Source of the DNA: Clostridium sp. CAG:492
GTDB lineage: Bacteria > Bacillota > Clostridia > TANB77 > CAG-508
Assembly: GCA_000434335.1 (NCBI GenBank)
Contig: FR878218.1
Span: forward strand, 1-7,642
Direction: 5' to 3'
Length of the DNA: 7,642 nt
In this document: piece by piece, positions 5,358 to 7,642 of the stretch
Position numbering within the stretch: the stretch's first letter is position 1
Layout of the letters: each line of letters opens with the position of its first letter
Made by a program: the position numbers and the translations under genes
Notes under the pieces: model-generated
The model's database searches: none
What the model saw: the letters and a program-made list of their open reading frames with translations, nothing else
What the model was told of the DNA's origin: nothing

Positions 5358-7157
5358 TTATTTTTTATTATCATTATTTTTTAAATCTTCATCTTTTATT
5401 ACATTTTCAGTACTTCTCATTATTGTTTCGTTAGTATAATAAGGCTCTCCATAACCCAAATCTACTTGATAATATTCCTTAATAAAACTTGGAATTATAT
5501 TAGATTCTACCTCATATGTTGGCTCTTTAATTACATCTCCATTTTCATTAATAGAGCCCCATTTATTCTTAGATTTTATTCCTGCATATCCATATTCATT
5601 AAATTCTGTTACCATATCATAAATAGGTTTTACAACAATATTTCCATCTTTATCTTTAAAACCCCATTTATTTTTTTCTTTATATGCAAATAATTTATTG
5701 TTTGGAAATACATCTTTACTTTCTAATTTTTTTCCACTTTTATCAAAATATTGAACACTATCATCTGAATACACTTTAAAATAATTATCATATGTATAAA
5801 TATTAGCATCTTTGATTTTTATTATAGATTTTAAATTTTCATCTAATAATTCTATATTACTTTTGTCATCAATAACTTGAATAACATTAGAATTTTCTAA
5901 TAATCGAACAATATTATATTTAAAATCTAATATTGTATTTCCATCTGAATCAATGATTCCATATTTGTTATCTTTCGTTACTGAAAAATAATTTTTAAAT
6001 AAATATTGTACGTATTGATAATTATCATCAATAACCTTATTATTTTCATTATTTATTATTTTATATTTATCATCAGATGTAGAAACAATTTCGTATTTTT
6101 TATCTGCAACACTTTTTCTACTAATATACTCTGAATTTTCTTTTGTTCCATCAAAATTATAAATATCTATTTTATCGCCTTTTTGTGCATTTATGTATTC
6201 ACCAGCAAAAAAAATGTTATCATATTCTATTGGAATTATTGTTGTTCCATCAAATTTAGATACCCCCTGTTTTGATGTTTTTTGTAATGTTAATAAATCA
6301 TTGTTTGCATCATATAAAATATCTTCATATTCATTATTTATAATTTTTTTCTTGTTTTGATATACCCCAGCTTTTCCATCTTTAAAAGCTACTAAATATA
6401 TATTGTTATCATCCATTTTATCAGTAATTCTGTATATATCGTTATATTCGTTTTTCAATATTTGCTTTCTTTTTATTCCATCAATATAACCATATCTCAT
6501 TCCTTTATCTGTTTTAGTTCCAACTATATATCCAGATTTATCATATTTTGAATCTGTTGTATAATATTCATCACACAATATTTCATCATATTTTGGTTTA
6601 ATAATTGAAGCTCCTTTTATATTAATAATTCCATATTTATCTGATTTTTTTACTAATAGTATACCTTCTCTATAATTAAAACCTTCTATTGAGTCATATA
6701 TTGCATCTGTTATTTTATTTCCACTAAAATCTATTAAACCATATTTGTTGTCAGATTTATATTTTAAAACACTTTTTTCATAATTACCATTGCTTTCTAC
6801 ATTATTTAGTTTTATTGCCTCCACAGTGTAGTATTGATATAAAATTGGCTCTTCTTTATCATTAAATACTTGTATGTTGTATTCTCCAGAATTTTGGTCA
6901 TAGTTTCCTTTACATATGAAAACTGGTTTTGACGCATTTGGAATTTCGACTACATCATAAACTGGATCTACTACTATGTCACCATTTTTATTTATAACAC
7001 CATATTTATTATTTTGCATCAATAAAAAATAATTGACTTCACTAATTTGCTCTATTGTGTAGTCAAATTTTGATTTATTTTTATTATATTTGATTATTGA
7101 AATAATACCTATAATTAGTATTATTATACTTAAAACAACAATAACTTTTTTCTTCAT
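5358..7157 (-). CDS. Membrane-anchored WG-repeat protein
   Basis: The protein has 599 residues. MKKK followed by one hydrophobic helix (about 5-23) and KYNKNKSK forms a signal anchor, so the rest should lie outside the membrane. From about residue 48 it consists of WG-type repeats with the pattern K-Y/W-G-x-I-(5-8 residues)-I-(2-3 residues)-Y-D/E. I see about ten: near 51, 138, 174, 221, 262, 296, 364, 398, 497 and 532. Most have YG; only the last two have the canonical WG. The tail is charged and rich in Asn, Asp and Lys. WG repeats are beta-rich and thought to serve binding or adhesion; no ligand can be read from the sequence. AGAAGGA lies 9 nt ahead of the ATG. A promoter and a leader of about 150 nt precede the gene, and the PLP-enzyme gene follows 14 bases later. 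No catalytic domain is visible. Confidence 0.93.
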   Translation of the reverse strand: MKKKVIVVLSIIILIIGIISIIKYNKNKSKFDYTIEQISEVNYFLLMQNNKYGVINKNGDIVVDPVYDVVEIPNASKPVFICKGNYDQNSGEYNIQVFNDKEEPILYQYYTVEAIKLNNVESNGNYEKSVLKYKSDNKYGLIDFSGNKITDAIYDSIEGFNYREGILLVKKSDKYGIINIKGASIIKPKYDEILCDEYYTTDSKYDKSGYIVGTKTDKGMRYGYIDGIKRKQILKNEYNDIYRITDKMDDNNIYLVAFKDGKAGVYQNKKKIINNEYEDILYDANNDLLTLQKTSKQGVSKFDGTTIIPIEYDNIFFAGEYINAQKGDKIDIYNFDGTKENSEYISRKSVADKKYEIVSTSDDKYKIINNENNKVIDDNYQYVQYLFKNYFSVTKDNKYGIIDSDGNTILDFKYNIVRLLENSNVIQVIDDKSNIELLDENLKSIIKIKDANIYTYDNYFKVYSDDSVQYFDKSGKKLESKDVFPNNKLFAYKEKNKWGFKDKDGNIVVKPIYDMVTEFNEYGYAGIKSKNKWGSINENGDVIKEPTYEVESNIIPSFIKEYYQVDLGYGEPYYTNETIMRSTENVIKDEDLKNNDNKK

Positions 7158-7183
7158 ATGTTTTATTCCTTCTTTTGATTTGT

Positions 7184-7223
7184 TACAATTTATAGCTTTG
7201 CTTTACAATTGCTATAAATTGTA
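7184..7223. repeat. 13-bp inverted repeat in the WG-gene leader
   Basis: Arms at 7184-7196 and 7211-7223 are perfectly complementary (TACAATTTATAGC / GCTATAAATTGTA) around a 14-base loop. The loop carries another TTACAATT (7203-7210), identical to 7183-7190 and 20 bp from it. TAGCTTTG is also repeated directly at 7193-7200 and 7222-7229. The repeat lies 26 bases upstream of the WG-gene ATG and downstream of its predicted promoter, so it is transcribed. It could be a repressor operator, an RNA stem near the ribosome binding site, or both. Confidence 0.7.
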
Positions 7224-7312
7224 GCTTTGATTTTTATAGATTTTAAGACTCTGTATATACTGAGCAATAAAATTTGTTTATCTATTGCTTATGTTACTTT
7301 TTATACAAATGT

Positions 7313-7341
7313 ATTTTACACTATTTTTCCAAATTTGTCCA
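7313..7341 (-). promoter_or_regulatory. Sigma-A-type promoter of the WG-repeat/PLP-enzyme operon
   Basis: The minus strand has TGGACA (7341-7336; 5 of 6) and TAAAAT (7318-7313; 5 of 6) with a 17-base spacer, just downstream of the preceding gene's terminator. Transcription would start near 7306, leaving an unusually long leader of about 150 nt. A weaker alternative, TTGCTC-16-TAAAAT with its -10 at 7240-7245, lies closer to the gene. Confidence 0.6.
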
Positions 7342-7360
7342 TAAAATTTTATTCGCAATA

Positions 7361-7403
7361 AAAAAATTCACAACCCATATTTTAAATTTAAGTTGTGAAT
7401 TTT
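7361..7403 (-). terminator. Intrinsic terminator of the Rpn-like nuclease gene
   Basis: Perfect 12-base arms (7363-7374 and 7392-7403, AAAATTCACAAC / GTTGTGAATTTT) surround a 17-base loop. In the minus transcript the stem runs into TTTTTT-AUU and lies 30 bases after the stop codon at 7434-7436. It separates this gene from the WG-gene promoter. Confidence 0.75.
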
Positions 7404-7433
7404 CTTACATAGAAATTTGACCTTATCTATAAT

Positions 7434-7642
7434 TTATAACTTTTCGATTTCTTCTTTAGTTAGGCCTGTCATCTCCATTATTAGAGCTATGTCCATCTTT
7501 TTTTCTAACATCCTTCTGGCTACTTTGATTATTCCTTGGCTTATTCCTTTGCTTATGCCATCATTTATTCCTTCTTCTCTTGCTTGAGCAATTGCAGCTA
7601 ATTCATCCCTTATTGCTTTTTCTCTTAATTCTGCTAATCTTC
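7434..7642 (-). CDS. C-terminal end of probable Rpn/PD-(D/E)XK nuclease family transposase (5' end outside window)
   Basis: Sixty-eight codons and a TAA stop are in the window; the start lies beyond base 7642. The visible part is a charged helix (RLAELREKAIRDELAAIAQA), then a run GINDGISKGISQGI (residues 24-37 of the fragment), then an amphipathic tail ending MTGLTKEEIEKL. Proteins of the Rpn family (recombination-promoting nuclease/putative transposase) commonly end with this kind of Glu/Lys-rich helix, Gly-Ile-rich repeat and 'TGLTxEEIxxL' tail. The catalytic domain is not visible, so the assignment rests on the tail alone. The Gly-Ile stretch is encoded by about four degenerate 12-base units (7524-7571). 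The gene is closed by its own terminator and appears to be a unit separate from the downstream genes. Confidence 0.7.
   Translation of the reverse strand, partial: RLAELREKAIRDELAAIAQAREEGINDGISKGISQGIIKVARRMLEKKMDIALIMEMTGLTKEEIEKL

Noticed and set aside
7263..7289. Seven-base inverted repeat AGCAATA / TATTGCT
   Set aside because: The stem is short and AT-rich with a 13-base loop and no U-run; it is too weak to call as a separate element.

Overview
The window is very AT-rich (roughly 25-30% G+C by eye) and every gene I can support lies on the minus strand. A clear spo0A, AGGAGG-type ribosome binding sites and clostridial sequence flavour point to an endospore-lineage member of the Clostridia, plausibly a low-GC gut-type organism. 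The species cannot be named from the sequence.

Layout in the direction of transcription, from high to low coordinates. (1) 7642-7434: the C-terminal end of a probable Rpn/PD-(D/E)XK nuclease-transposase, closed by an intrinsic terminator at 7361-7403. (2) 7433-7158: a 276-base gap holding a good sigma-A-type promoter (TGGACA-17-TAAAAT) and a leader of about 150 nt with a 13-bp inverted repeat. (3) 7157-5358: a membrane-anchored WG-repeat protein, followed 14 bases later by (4) 5343-4099: a PLP enzyme of the methionine gamma-lyase-like / 'aluminium resistance' (YnbB) family. (5) After a hairpin at 4051-4083: a BaiN/HI0933-type flavoprotein (4024-2723), then 12 bases later (6) a YigZ/IMPACT protein (2710-2060). 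(7) 1961-1143: spo0A, starting at GTG, with its own sigma-A-type promoter and a strong terminator. (8) 947-483: a small exported two-helix protein resembling VirB2/TrbC pilins, with its own promoter, followed by (9) 459-1 (continuing out of the window): an unrecognised protein whose N-terminus looks like a degenerate receiver domain.

Two things stand out. First, the last codons of yigZ, just upstream of spo0A, contain three exact Spo0A boxes (TGTCGAA) and a fourth TCGA core. They form two pairs, each spaced exactly 10 bp, which strongly suggests Spo0A autoregulation written inside a neighbouring coding sequence. Second, directly behind spo0A sits a VirB2-like plus pseudo-receiver pair. It looks like the leading edge of an uncharacterised chromosomal secretion or pilus-like system that continues beyond base 1. 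How the housekeeping-type enzymes (PLP enzyme, flavoprotein, YigZ) relate to sporulation control is not evident; they may simply be transcribed towards spo0A.
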